DNA of 64,000 bases from Aureimonas glaciei (lineage in GTDB: Bacteria; Pseudomonadota; Alphaproteobacteria; Rhizobiales; Rhizobiaceae). Both the position numbers and the translations under genes were made by a program. The stretch covers positions 434,001 through 498,000 of the forward strand of contig NZ_BMJJ01000001.1 in NCBI RefSeq assembly GCF_014643375.1, read 5' to 3'. The notes below the pieces were generated by a model. The model was not told the origin of the DNA and did not search any database. It was given only the letters and a program-made list of their open reading frames with translations. Shown piece after piece: positions 47,788-55,856 of this stretch (the first letter of the stretch is position 1; every line of letters starts with the position of its first letter).

Positions 47788-48669
47788 TCACAGAAAGATC
47801 TCGCGCTCGGCCTCGACGAGGTCCCGGATCGCCGCGGCGACGGCGGCGATCCGCGGCAGGCCGCGGGCGCTTTCGTGATAGACCAGCCAGTAGGCACGGC
47901 GGATCTCCCGCGCCGGCAGCACGCGCTCCAGTTCCGGTCGTCGCGCCGCGATGAAGCGGTGCAGGATGCCGATGCCGGCCCCCGCCGCCACCGCCTCGGT
48001 CTGGCCGAGCGCCGAGGAGATCTCGATCCGGCTCGGCCGGTCGCCCAAGATCTCCGCGGCATAGTCGAGCGAGGGGCTGTAGAGGAGGTCGTCGACATGG
48101 CCGACCAGCCGGTGGCCGCCGAGGTCCGCCATGTCCACGGGCCGACCATGCGCATCGAGATAGGCCGAGCTGGCATAAAGGCCGAGCGCATAGTCGACGA
48201 GCTTCTGCGCCACCAGCCGCCCTTGCTCCGGGCGCTCGACGGTGATGGCGATGTCCGCCTCGCGCCGCGACAGCGAGAAGGCGCGCGGCACCGGAACGAG
48301 CTGGATGGTGAGGCCGGGATGGCGCGCGGCGACGAGGCCGAGCCGCGGCGCCAGGAAGGCGGTGCCGAACCCGTCCGGCGCGCCGATCCGCACCGTGCCG
48401 GAAAGGCCGGCGCCCTCGCCGCCGAGCGCTGAACGGGCGCCCTGCATCTCGGCCTCCATCCGCTCCGCCGCGAGGAGGAACCCGGCGCCGTCCGGGGTCA
48501 ACGTGCAGCCACTCGGCCGGCGGTCGAGAAGTTTTGTCTTCAAGGCCGTCTCCAGCTGGTCGAGACGGCGTCCGACGGTCGCGTGGTTGAGCCCGAGACG
48601 TCGCGCGGCGCCGAGGATCTGGCCGGCGCGGGCGACGGCGAGGAAGAGGCGGACATCGTCCCAATTCAC
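47788..48669 (-). CDS. LysR-family transcriptional regulator
   Basis: 293 residues from a GTG at 48669. The N-terminal winged helix is VNWDDVRLFLAVARAGQILG with AARRLGLNHATVGRRLDQLE; the effector domain carries LSGTVRIGAPDGFGTAFLAP, FSLSRREADIAITVERPEQG and AVAAGAGIGILHRFIA. There is no ATG near this point; the open frame reaches 48780, but the preceding residues have no LysR similarity. It is divergent from mmsA with 125 bases between starts, the usual sign that a LysR protein controls its neighbour. The inducer is unknown. Confidence 0.9.
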   Translation of the reverse strand: MNWDDVRLFLAVARAGQILGAARRLGLNHATVGRRLDQLETALKTKLLDRRPSGCTLTPDGAGFLLAAERMEAEMQGARSALGGEGAGLSGTVRIGAPDGFGTAFLAPRLGLVAARHPGLTIQLVPVPRAFSLSRREADIAITVERPEQGRLVAQKLVDYALGLYASSAYLDAHGRPVDMADLGGHRLVGHVDDLLYSPSLDYAAEILGDRPSRIEISSALGQTEAVAAGAGIGILHRFIAARRPELERVLPAREIRRAYWLVYHESARGLPRIAAVAAAIRDLVEAEREIFL

Positions 48670-48794
48670 GAAAATCACTTTCGAAGCGAGAGAGGACGTC
48701 AATTCTCGCACAATGGATGCGCGCGCGCCCGCCTTGATTTCGTCCAGGCTTGGCCGACAGTGCAGCCCAGCGAAAATCAAAACGGGAGAGAGAC

Positions 48795-50291
48795 ATGGAC
48801 GAGATCGGACATTTCATCGACGGCGCGCGCGTGGCGGGGACGACGAGCCGTACCGCCGACATCTTCAACCCGGCAACCGGCCAGGTAACGGCAAAACTCT
48901 CGCTGGCCGACGCGGCGCAGCTGCAGAGCGCGGTGGATGCCGCCAAGGCGGCGCAGCCGGCCTGGGCCGCGACCAATCCGCAGCGCCGCGCCCGCATCTT
49001 CATGAAGTTCGTGGCGCTCTTGAACGACAACATGCAGGAACTGGCCGAGATGCTGTCGGCTGAGCACGGCAAGACCATCGAGGATTCCAAGGGCGACATC
49101 GTCCGGGGTCTCGAAGTCTGCGAGTTCGTCATCGGCATCCCGCACCTGATGAAGAGCGAGTTCACGGAAGGCGCCGGTCCCGGCATCGACATGTACTCGA
49201 TCCGTCAGCCGGTCGGCATCGGCGCCGGCATCACGCCGTTCAACTTTCCCGCGATGATCCCGATGTGGATGTTTGCCCCGGCGATTGCCTGCGGCAACGC
49301 CTTCATCCTGAAGCCGTCGGAGCGCGACCCCTCGGTGCCGATGCGCCTCGCCGAACTGATGATGGAGGCCGGATTGCCGAAGGGCATCCTCCAGGTCGTC
49401 AACGGCGACAAGGAGACGGTCGACAACCTCCTGCAGCACCCGGACATCTCGGCCGTCAGCTTCGTCGGCTCGACCCCGATCGCGGCCTATGTCTATGCCG
49501 AGGCGACGAAGCACGGCAAGCGCGCCCAGACGTTTGGCGGCGCCAAGAACCACATGATCATCATGCCCGACGCCGATCTCGACCAGGCCGTCGACGCGCT
49601 GATCGGCGCGGGCTACGGCTCGGCCGGCGAGCGCTGCATGGCGATCTCGGTGGCGGTGCCGGTCGGCGCGGAGACCGCCGACGCGCTGATCGCCAAGCTC
49701 ATCCCGAAGGTCGAATCGCTGAAGATCGGCCCGGCCACGGACCTCTCCGCCGACTACGGCCCTGTGGTCACCAAGGCGGCGCAGCAGAAAATCCTCGGCC
49801 TGATCGAACAGGGCGTCGCGGAAGGCGCCGAGCTGAAGGTCGACGGCCGCGGCTTCTCCATGCAGGGCTATGAGGACGGTTTCTTCGTCGGCTCCTGCCT
49901 GTTCGACCACGTCACGCCCGACATGGAGATCTACAAGCAGGAGATCTTTGGCCCGGTCCTGTCGGTCGTGCGGGCGAAAAACTACGAGGAGGCGCTCGAC
50001 CTGCCGATGAAGCATGAATACGGCAATGGCGTCGCCATCTACACCCGCGACGGCGACGCCGCGCGCGACTTCGCCAGCCGCATCAACATCGGCATGATCG
50101 GCATCAACGTGCCAATCCCGACGCCGCTCGCCTACCATTCCTTCGGCGGCTGGAAGCGCTCCTCCTTCGGCGACCTCAACCAGCACGGGCCGGACTCGAT
50201 CAAGTTCTGGACGCGCGTGAAGACGGTGACCAGCCGCTGGCCCTCGGGCATCAAGGCCGGCGCCGAGTTCTCGATGCCGGTGATGAAGTAA
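48795..50291 (+). CDS. mmsA: CoA-acylating methylmalonate-semialdehyde dehydrogenase
   Basis: Converts methylmalonate semialdehyde to propionyl-CoA (valine, inositol catabolism). 498 residues. Aldehyde dehydrogenase fold with VGIGAGITPFNFPAMIPMWM, NAFILKPSERDPSVPMRLAE, AVSFVGSTPIAAYVY, and the nucleophile in SAGERCMAISVAVPVG. The GERCMA context and IGINVPIPTPLAYHSFGGWK are typical of MmsA rather than other ALDHs. The ATG at 48795 follows GGGAGAGAG. A good terminator lies just after the gene. Confidence 0.93.
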   Translation: MDEIGHFIDGARVAGTTSRTADIFNPATGQVTAKLSLADAAQLQSAVDAAKAAQPAWAATNPQRRARIFMKFVALLNDNMQELAEMLSAEHGKTIEDSKGDIVRGLEVCEFVIGIPHLMKSEFTEGAGPGIDMYSIRQPVGIGAGITPFNFPAMIPMWMFAPAIACGNAFILKPSERDPSVPMRLAELMMEAGLPKGILQVVNGDKETVDNLLQHPDISAVSFVGSTPIAAYVYAEATKHGKRAQTFGGAKNHMIIMPDADLDQAVDALIGAGYGSAGERCMAISVAVPVGAETADALIAKLIPKVESLKIGPATDLSADYGPVVTKAAQQKILGLIEQGVAEGAELKVDGRGFSMQGYEDGFFVGSCLFDHVTPDMEIYKQEIFGPVLSVVRAKNYEEALDLPMKHEYGNGVAIYTRDGDAARDFASRINIGMIGINVPIPTPLAYHSFGGWKRSSFGDLNQHGPDSIKFWTRVKTVTSRWPSGIKAGAEFSMPVMK

Positions 50292-50314
50292 GGCAAAAGC
50301 CTCTTCCGAATTGC

Positions 50315-50345
50315 AAAAAGGGCGCCCGCGAGGGTGCCCTTTTTT
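50315..50345 (+). terminator. Rho-independent terminator of mmsA
   Basis: AAAAAGGGCGCCC, loop GCGA, GGGTGCCCTTTTTT: a stem of about 11 pairs including one G-T pair, ending in a run of six T. It starts 24 bases after the mmsA stop. The clearest intrinsic terminator in the window. Confidence 0.88.
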
Positions 50346-50369
50346 ATGGTCGATGCCGCCGACGCTGCT

Positions 50370-50527
50370 TTCTTCTCCCCTCCGGGGAGAAGGTCGCGGC
50401 AGCGGGAAGAGGGGGTCCAGGGAACGCGGCGGTTGCAACCGAAGCAGTGCTGATTGCGCTTGCCCTGACCCGGCGTTCCCCTCATCCGGCCGCTGCGCGG
50501 CCACCTTCTCCCCGGTGGGGAGAAGAA
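50370..50527. repeat. PAL-B element, intergenic copy
   Basis: About 158 bases. The left end has hairpin TTCTCCCCTCCGGGGAGAAG followed by GTCGCGGCAGCGGGAAGAGG. The right end is inverted, CCCCTCATCCGGCCGCTGCG then CCACCTTCTCCCCGGTGGGG. It corresponds to the two in-frame copies in cobN. Here it separates the mmsA terminator from the small MFS partner gene and encodes nothing convincing. Confidence 0.85.
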
Positions 50528-50545
50528 TGGCGCTTCGTTCTGCTT

Positions 50546-50668
50546 TCAGCCGAACAGCGCCATGGCGCTCTGCAGGGTCATATAGACGCCCCAGACCAGC
50601 GGGATGCCGACGAAACCCCAGGCGAGGGCGAGCTTGACCGGGTGGGTGGTGATGGCTTCGTTCTGCAT
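50546..50668 (-). CDS. MFS transporter small subunit (40 residues)
   Basis: A 40-residue single-helix protein: MQNEAITTHPVKLALAWGFV then GIPLVWGVYMTLQSAMALFG. It lies 11 bases after the stop of the OFA-type MFS gene, on the same strand. The HPVKLALAW...GIPLxWGVYxTL pattern is what I recall for the small protein regularly encoded after oxalate/formate-antiporter-like permeases. It probably supports or regulates that permease; mechanism unknown. Confidence 0.82.
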   Translation of the reverse strand: MQNEAITTHPVKLALAWGFVGIPLVWGVYMTLQSAMALFG

Positions 50669-50679
50669 GTCGGTGCTCC

Positions 50680-52161
50680 TCATGCCGGCTGCGGCGACGG
50701 GGTGACGGCGATGTGGTGGCGCTCGTTCACCGGCCGCATCATCAGGTTCAGCACGAAGCCGACGGCCAGAAGCCCGGCCATGATGTACATGGTCACCGTA
50801 TAGGCGTCGGCCTTGGCGACGCCGGAATCGATCTGGTACTGGCGGATGTAGTTCACCAGCACCGGGCCGAGGACGCCGGCGACCGACCAGGCGGTGAGCA
50901 GCCGGCCGTGGATGGCGCCGACATATTGCGTGCCGAAGACATCCTTCAGATAGGCCGGGATGGTGGCGAAGCCGCCGCCATACATCGACAGGATGACGGC
51001 ATAGGCCGCGACGAACAGGGCGACGGAGCCCATCTGCCCGGCCGTCGGCACGAAGGCGTAGAGGGCGATGCCGAGCACGAAGAAGATCAGGTAGGTCGTC
51101 TTGCGGCCGATATAGTCCGAGGTCGAGGCCCAGAAGAACCGCCCCAGCATGTTGAACAGGCTGAGCAGGCCGACGAAGCCGGCGGCCGCCGCCGCGGTGA
51201 TGCCGCCGGTCGTCAGGCCATCGGGGCCGACGACGGCCGGGAACATCTCCTGGATCATCGCCGAGGCCTGGCCGAGCACGCCGATGCCGGCGGTCACGTT
51301 CAGGCAGAGGACGCCCCAGAGAAGCCAGAACTGCCGCGTCTTCAGCGCTTCGTCGACATGCACGTTGGCGGTGGTGACCATGGCCGAGGAGCGCGTCGGC
51401 GCGACGTAGCCGGCCGGCACCCAGCCCGCCCGCGGCACGCGCACGATGATGGCGCCGACGGTCATGAAGACGAAATAGACCACGCCGAGGACGAAGAAGG
51501 TCTCGGCGACGCCGATATGCGTCTCGGTGGAGAAGTGGTTCATCAAGAAGACGGACAGTGGCGAGGCGATGAAGGCGCCACCGCCAAAGCCCATGATCGC
51601 CATGCCGGTGGCCATGCCGGGCCGGTCCGGGAACCAGGTCATCAGCGTCTTCACCGGCGAGATGTAGCCGAGGCCGAGGCCGCAGCCGCCGAGCACGCCG
51701 TAGCCGAGATAGACCAGCCAGAGCTGGTGCCAGGCGACGCCGACGCCGGCGACGATGAAGCCGCCGCCGAAGAAGGCCGCGGCGGCGAGCATGGTCTTGC
51801 GCGGTCCCGCCCGCTCGACCCAGGCGCCGCCAAAGGCGGCGGAGAGGCCGAGGAAGACGATGGCGAGCGAGAAGATCCAGCCGAGGCTGGTCAGCTTCCA
51901 GTCGTCAGGAACCGATTCCGTCGCCTTGATGATCGCCGGGATGGGCTGGCCGGCGAGGGCCGGATCGGCGGTCTGGATGGCGACGAGCTTGCTCATCGGC
52001 AGGTTGAACACCGAGAACGCATAGGCCTGGCCGATGCACAGATGCACGCAGAGCGCCGCCGGCGGCACCATCCAGCGGTTGAAGCCGGGTTCTGCGACGG
52101 TGCGGGAGCGGGAAAGCCAGCCGCCTCCATCGGTCGATGGAGCGTGGTGCGGTGTTGCCAA
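50680..52161 (-). CDS. OFA-family (oxalate/formate antiporter-like) MFS transporter
   Basis: 493 residues, about twelve membrane helices. Family marks: RWMVPPAALCVHLCIGQAYA with FSVFNLP, WIFSLAIVFLGLSAAFGG, ERAGPRKTM, YGVLGGCGLGLGYISPVKTL, WFPDRPGMATGMAIMGFGGG and, in the second half, NMLGRFFWASTSDYIGRK and AIHGRLLTAWSVAGVLGP. OFA members exchange carboxylates, but the key basic residue pattern for oxalate cannot be judged here; monocarboxylate uptake is possible. It is followed by its small partner. The 126-base gap to opgC shows no clear terminator. Confidence 0.88.
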   Translation of the reverse strand: MATPHHAPSTDGGGWLSRSRTVAEPGFNRWMVPPAALCVHLCIGQAYAFSVFNLPMSKLVAIQTADPALAGQPIPAIIKATESVPDDWKLTSLGWIFSLAIVFLGLSAAFGGAWVERAGPRKTMLAAAAFFGGGFIVAGVGVAWHQLWLVYLGYGVLGGCGLGLGYISPVKTLMTWFPDRPGMATGMAIMGFGGGAFIASPLSVFLMNHFSTETHIGVAETFFVLGVVYFVFMTVGAIIVRVPRAGWVPAGYVAPTRSSAMVTTANVHVDEALKTRQFWLLWGVLCLNVTAGIGVLGQASAMIQEMFPAVVGPDGLTTGGITAAAAAGFVGLLSLFNMLGRFFWASTSDYIGRKTTYLIFFVLGIALYAFVPTAGQMGSVALFVAAYAVILSMYGGGFATIPAYLKDVFGTQYVGAIHGRLLTAWSVAGVLGPVLVNYIRQYQIDSGVAKADAYTVTMYIMAGLLAVGFVLNLMMRPVNERHHIAVTPSPQPA

Positions 52162-52287
52162 TGGAAATGTCCCCTTACGATTGCGGCGGGACGATTCCAG
52201 CTTCCACCGGCCAACACAATCGGCTGAGGCGGTTATCCCTCGGCAAACTGAAAGTGCGACGCGCGGGGGGAAGCTCAGGCGGCAGGA

Positions 52288-53502
52288 TTACCGGCGGGAG
52301 GCCGCCTGCGCGGGCGCCAGACCGTGTCCGGAGACCCGGGATGCCGGCTGGCCGGCCGGGCGCGAAGCGCCGGGCTGCGGCTTGGCGGCGGGACGCGACG
52401 CCAGGCGCCACCAGTCGAGATAGCGGGCGAGCGCGAACTGGAGGGCGAGGCCGAGGCCGATCAACGCGGTGTCGAACGGCAGCGAGGCGTCCCGGTCGAG
52501 CCGGACGACCTGGCAGGCCAGCGCCAGGAGCGTGCCGCAGGCGAAGATCGGCAGGGAATGCCGGCCGAGCATGGCGAGCGGATTGCCTTTCGACACCTGG
52601 CTGAGGGGCGAGGTGCTGGGCGCATAGGCGAAGACGTAGACGAGGGCCAGGACATGCAAGAGCCGCGGCAGCGTGACATAGGTCTTGTCGAACTCGCCGA
52701 TCAGGAAGGGCAGGCCGAGCGACCGCTCGAAGCCCCAGACATCGAGGCGGATGATCAGGAACGCGAACAGGAGATAGAGCAGCGCCGCGCCGTAGAGCCA
52801 GGGATTGGCGGCCACGGCATAGCCGCGCTGCCATTTGGCGAGGCCGCAATAGAGGCCGATCGCGAACAGCACCTGCCAGGCCAGCGGGTTGAAGAACCAG
52901 CCGCCCTCATTGGGATAGATCGGCAGATCGAGGCGCAGGACGCCGGTGACGATCCAGCCGAGGACGGAGACGGCGAGCATCGCATTGCGTCCGAACACGC
53001 CGGCGATCCACAGCATCAGCGGCAGCATCAGGAGGATCACCGCATACATCGGCAGGATGTTGACGTAGCCGATCTGCAGGCCGAGCGTGACGATGGCCAG
53101 GAGCGCCTCGACCGGATGCGACATCAGCATCTCGATCCCGAGTTGCTGCATCAGGTCGCCGCGGCCGAAGGCCAGGCTCGCCCAGGCGAACAGCCCGATC
53201 GCCAGCATGGTGACGAGGATGTGGATGATATAGAGAAGCCCCGCTCGGCGGACCGAGCGGAGGCTGGCCATGAGCCGGTCGCCGCCGAGAAACGGTCTGC
53301 CATAGGCATAGGCGGAGGCGAATCCGGCCAGGAACACGAACAGTTCCGCCGCGTCCGAAAAGCCGAAATTGCGGCCGGTGAAATTCTCCCACAGCGTTCC
53401 CGGCACGTGGTTGACGAAGATCGTCACCAGCGCGATGCCGCGGTAGAAGTCGACGCGGTGATCGCGTCCCGTCGCCGGGATGGGGTTCGTCTGCAAGGTC
53501 AT
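52288..53502 (-). CDS. opgC: OpgC-type membrane protein (periplasmic glucan succinylation)
   Basis: 404 residues, about ten membrane helices. DHRVDFYRGIALVTIFVNHV, GFSDAAELFVFLAGFASAYA and LGRHSLPIFACGTLLALACQ are OpgC-domain features (acyltransferase-3-like). OpgC decorates osmoregulated periplasmic glucans with succinyl groups in Rhodobacter. The start at 53502 is 26 bases after the opgH stop. The last 40 residues are low-complexity, rich in A, P and R. A longer frame to 54342 is a shadow across opgH. Confidence 0.88.
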   Translation of the reverse strand: MTLQTNPIPATGRDHRVDFYRGIALVTIFVNHVPGTLWENFTGRNFGFSDAAELFVFLAGFASAYAYGRPFLGGDRLMASLRSVRRAGLLYIIHILVTMLAIGLFAWASLAFGRGDLMQQLGIEMLMSHPVEALLAIVTLGLQIGYVNILPMYAVILLMLPLMLWIAGVFGRNAMLAVSVLGWIVTGVLRLDLPIYPNEGGWFFNPLAWQVLFAIGLYCGLAKWQRGYAVAANPWLYGAALLYLLFAFLIIRLDVWGFERSLGLPFLIGEFDKTYVTLPRLLHVLALVYVFAYAPSTSPLSQVSKGNPLAMLGRHSLPIFACGTLLALACQVVRLDRDASLPFDTALIGLGLALQFALARYLDWWRLASRPAAKPQPGASRPAGQPASRVSGHGLAPAQAASRR

Positions 53503-53528
53503 CGGCTCAGCGCAATAGGGATGCGAAA

Positions 53529-55328
53529 TCAGGCCGTCGGAACTGCCAGCCCATGACCATGGCTGGGCGTCGTGTCGGAACCATGGCCGGGCAGGATCGC
53601 CTCCAGGCGCTTGCGCCATGTCTCGGAAGCTTTGATCACCGGTTCCGGGGCGAGTTCGAAGGGCGTCGCGAAGAGACCGAGGCGCCGGGCCGCATCGCCG
53701 AGCTGGGGATTGCCGGAAAGGCTGATGAGAACCGGCGACAACATCAGCGGAACGGCGATCGGGCAGACCCAGAGGAAGAGGCTGGGGGAATAGAAGAAGG
53801 TCGAGCCGAGCAGCGCCGTGCCGGTGATGACCATGTACCAGCTCGCCTGGAAGGCCTCCGACAGGGGCAGGCTGCCGTCCTCGCGTTCGGTCGCCGGCCA
53901 GCCGCTGTCGGCGCCGACCAGGATTTCGCCGACGGCCTTGGACTGGAACATCATCATGATCGGGGCGAGGATGCTGGTCATGGCCAGTTCCGCCGTCGCG
54001 CCGGCCAGCACCTTCAGGGCGCCGCCGAAGGAACGGCGGCGGTAGCCGAAAGCGGTGGAGAAGGCGATCAGCGTCTTCGGCAGGAGCAGCAGCAGGAAGA
54101 TGCCGAGCAGGAGCAGCAGCGCCTTGCCGGTCTCGGGCGTCGGAAACACCGGAAACAGCGAATCGGCCGGAAAATAGTTCGGCTCCGCGGCGATGATCGG
54201 GTCGAGCAGGCTGACGATCAGGAACATCAGCCAGATCGGCGAGGCGACATAGGCCATGATGCCACAGACCAGCGCGATGCGGCTCCACAGGTTCAGCTGC
54301 GGCGCGGCGATCAGGCGGCCGTGCTGCAGATTGCCCTGGCACCAGCGGCGGTCGCGCTTGGCATATTCGAGGAGGTTCGAGGGGGCCTCCTCATAGGAGC
54401 CCTCCAGATCGGGATCGAGACGGACGCGGTATCCGCCACGCGCCAGGAGAGCGGCCTCGACGAAATCGTGGCTGAGGATGTGGCCGCCGAAAGGCGCCAC
54501 GCCCGGCAGGCTCGGCAGGCCGCAGCAGGCGGCGAAGGCGCGCACGCGGATAATGGCGTTGTGGCCCCAGAACGGGCCCTCGCGACCCTGCAAAGCGGCG
54601 ATGCCGCGCGAAAACACCGGCGAGTAGAGCGCCGCGGAGAACTGCAGCGCGCGGCCGAAGAGGGTGCGCCGGCCGATGATCAGCGGCTGGGTCTGCAACA
54701 GGCCGAGCTCGGGGTCGGCATCCATGCGGGCGACCATGGCGAGGATGGTCTGCGGCCGCATCAGGCTGTCGGCATCCAGCACGAGCATGTAGTCGTAGGC
54801 ACCGCCGCTGGTGGTGACGAAATCGCCGACATTGCCGGCCTTGCGGCCGACGTTCTTCGTCCGGTTGCGATAATAGAGCTGGCCCGCCACTTCGAGCTCG
54901 GCCGCCAGCACGAAGGTGGCGCGCCGCTCGGCCTCGACGAATTCCGCCTTGGTCGAATCGCTGAGGACATGGAAGTCGAAGCCGTCGAAACGCCCGATCG
55001 ACCTGAGGCCTTCGATCATCGCGGCGATGCGCGCGAAGACGGCCTGAGGGTCCTCGTTATAGACGGGGACGAGAATCGCCGTCCGGGAAGGACTGACGGG
55101 CAGGAGCTGGATCGGACGGGGCTTCTCCCCGCGGCCGGCCAGAATGCCGGTGACGGCGGTGTTGAATCCCCAGGCCAGCCACAGGCAGCAGATCGTCAGT
55201 AGGCTGACCTGAAGCACCTGCAGGCGGCTGGTGCCGCTCGCGGTGACGATCAGCGCGAACAGGGCGCCGGCGAGCAGCGCCAGCAGCACGGCCGTCAGGG
55301 CGAAAACGAGGCGACGAAGCGCGATCAA
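53529..55328 (-). CDS. opgH: Glucan glucosyltransferase OpgH (MdoH), TTG start
   Basis: Inner-membrane GT2 enzyme building the backbone of osmoregulated periplasmic glucans. 599 residues, shorter than the E. coli protein (about 850) because the long N-terminal cytoplasmic region is absent, as in other alphaproteobacteria (recalled). Marks: ILVPVYNEDPQAVFARI, RTKNVGRKAGNVGDFV, YMLVLDADSLM, GHILSHDFVEAALL and KRDRRWCQGNLQHGRLI (QxxRW-type). No ATG is available at the N-terminus; TTG at 55328 follows GGGTGG by 8 bases. 144 bases separate it from the upstream small gene; no hairpin seen there. Confidence 0.9.
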   Translation of the reverse strand: MIALRRLVFALTAVLLALLAGALFALIVTASGTSRLQVLQVSLLTICCLWLAWGFNTAVTGILAGRGEKPRPIQLLPVSPSRTAILVPVYNEDPQAVFARIAAMIEGLRSIGRFDGFDFHVLSDSTKAEFVEAERRATFVLAAELEVAGQLYYRNRTKNVGRKAGNVGDFVTTSGGAYDYMLVLDADSLMRPQTILAMVARMDADPELGLLQTQPLIIGRRTLFGRALQFSAALYSPVFSRGIAALQGREGPFWGHNAIIRVRAFAACCGLPSLPGVAPFGGHILSHDFVEAALLARGGYRVRLDPDLEGSYEEAPSNLLEYAKRDRRWCQGNLQHGRLIAAPQLNLWSRIALVCGIMAYVASPIWLMFLIVSLLDPIIAAEPNYFPADSLFPVFPTPETGKALLLLLGIFLLLLLPKTLIAFSTAFGYRRRSFGGALKVLAGATAELAMTSILAPIMMMFQSKAVGEILVGADSGWPATEREDGSLPLSEAFQASWYMVITGTALLGSTFFYSPSLFLWVCPIAVPLMLSPVLISLSGNPQLGDAARRLGLFATPFELAPEPVIKASETWRKRLEAILPGHGSDTTPSHGHGLAVPTA

Positions 55329-55472
55329 TCAGTAGTCCACCCAATGAAACCGCGAAGAAGCGGTCCACGCCGCCTCGGCCGTTTGGCGATGTTCATAGCG
55401 AAATAGCAGGCTTCGACAAGACGCCCAGACCGCGCAGCAAAGTGCCCAGGCGGCAAATTGAATCGATTCGTA

Positions 55473-55856
55473 TCACTGGCCGAAGGAAACAAAACGGCTC
55501 CAGACGGAGGTGCCTTGGCGCTGCTCGGACTTCTCCGGCGTGCTGCGCAGGATCGCCTGGATGGGCATCGACAACGGCACGCGGGGCGAAGGCAGGACGA
55601 GCCGGCGCAAGAACGCCAGCGCGACCGGACGTCCCTCGAGGGCCGCCTTCAGGACCCCAGCGGCGTGCCGGGGATCCCGGCCCTCGAAGGTGAGCCTTTC
55701 GGTTATCGCGGCCAGAACCTCGTCATTGCCCAGATCGGGGCGGCGGACCAGCATGCCGGCGCCGCGCGCGCTAGCCTTCCTGACCGGCGGAACGGTCCGG
55801 GACATCGGCATCGCTGGGGCTACCTGGGGGGCAGCAATCGCAATGGTGTCGCTCAT
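55473..55856 (-). CDS. Small protein between opgG and opgH, positional equivalent of OpgI
   Basis: 127 residues, no recognisable domain. It begins MSDTIAIAAPQVAPAMPMSR and has a basic, alpha-helical middle (DLGNDEVLAAITERLTFEGR). The ATG at 55856 shares one base with the opgG stop; another ATG lies directly upstream (55859), so coupling is certain if the gene is real. Rhodobacter sphaeroides has an opgGIHC operon with an OpgI of unknown function (recalled); the position here is the same. I cannot confirm homology, and an accidental ORF remains possible. Confidence 0.65.
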   Translation of the reverse strand: MSDTIAIAAPQVAPAMPMSRTVPPVRKASARGAGMLVRRPDLGNDEVLAAITERLTFEGRDPRHAAGVLKAALEGRPVALAFLRRLVLPSPRVPLSMPIQAILRSTPEKSEQRQGTSVWSRFVSFGQ

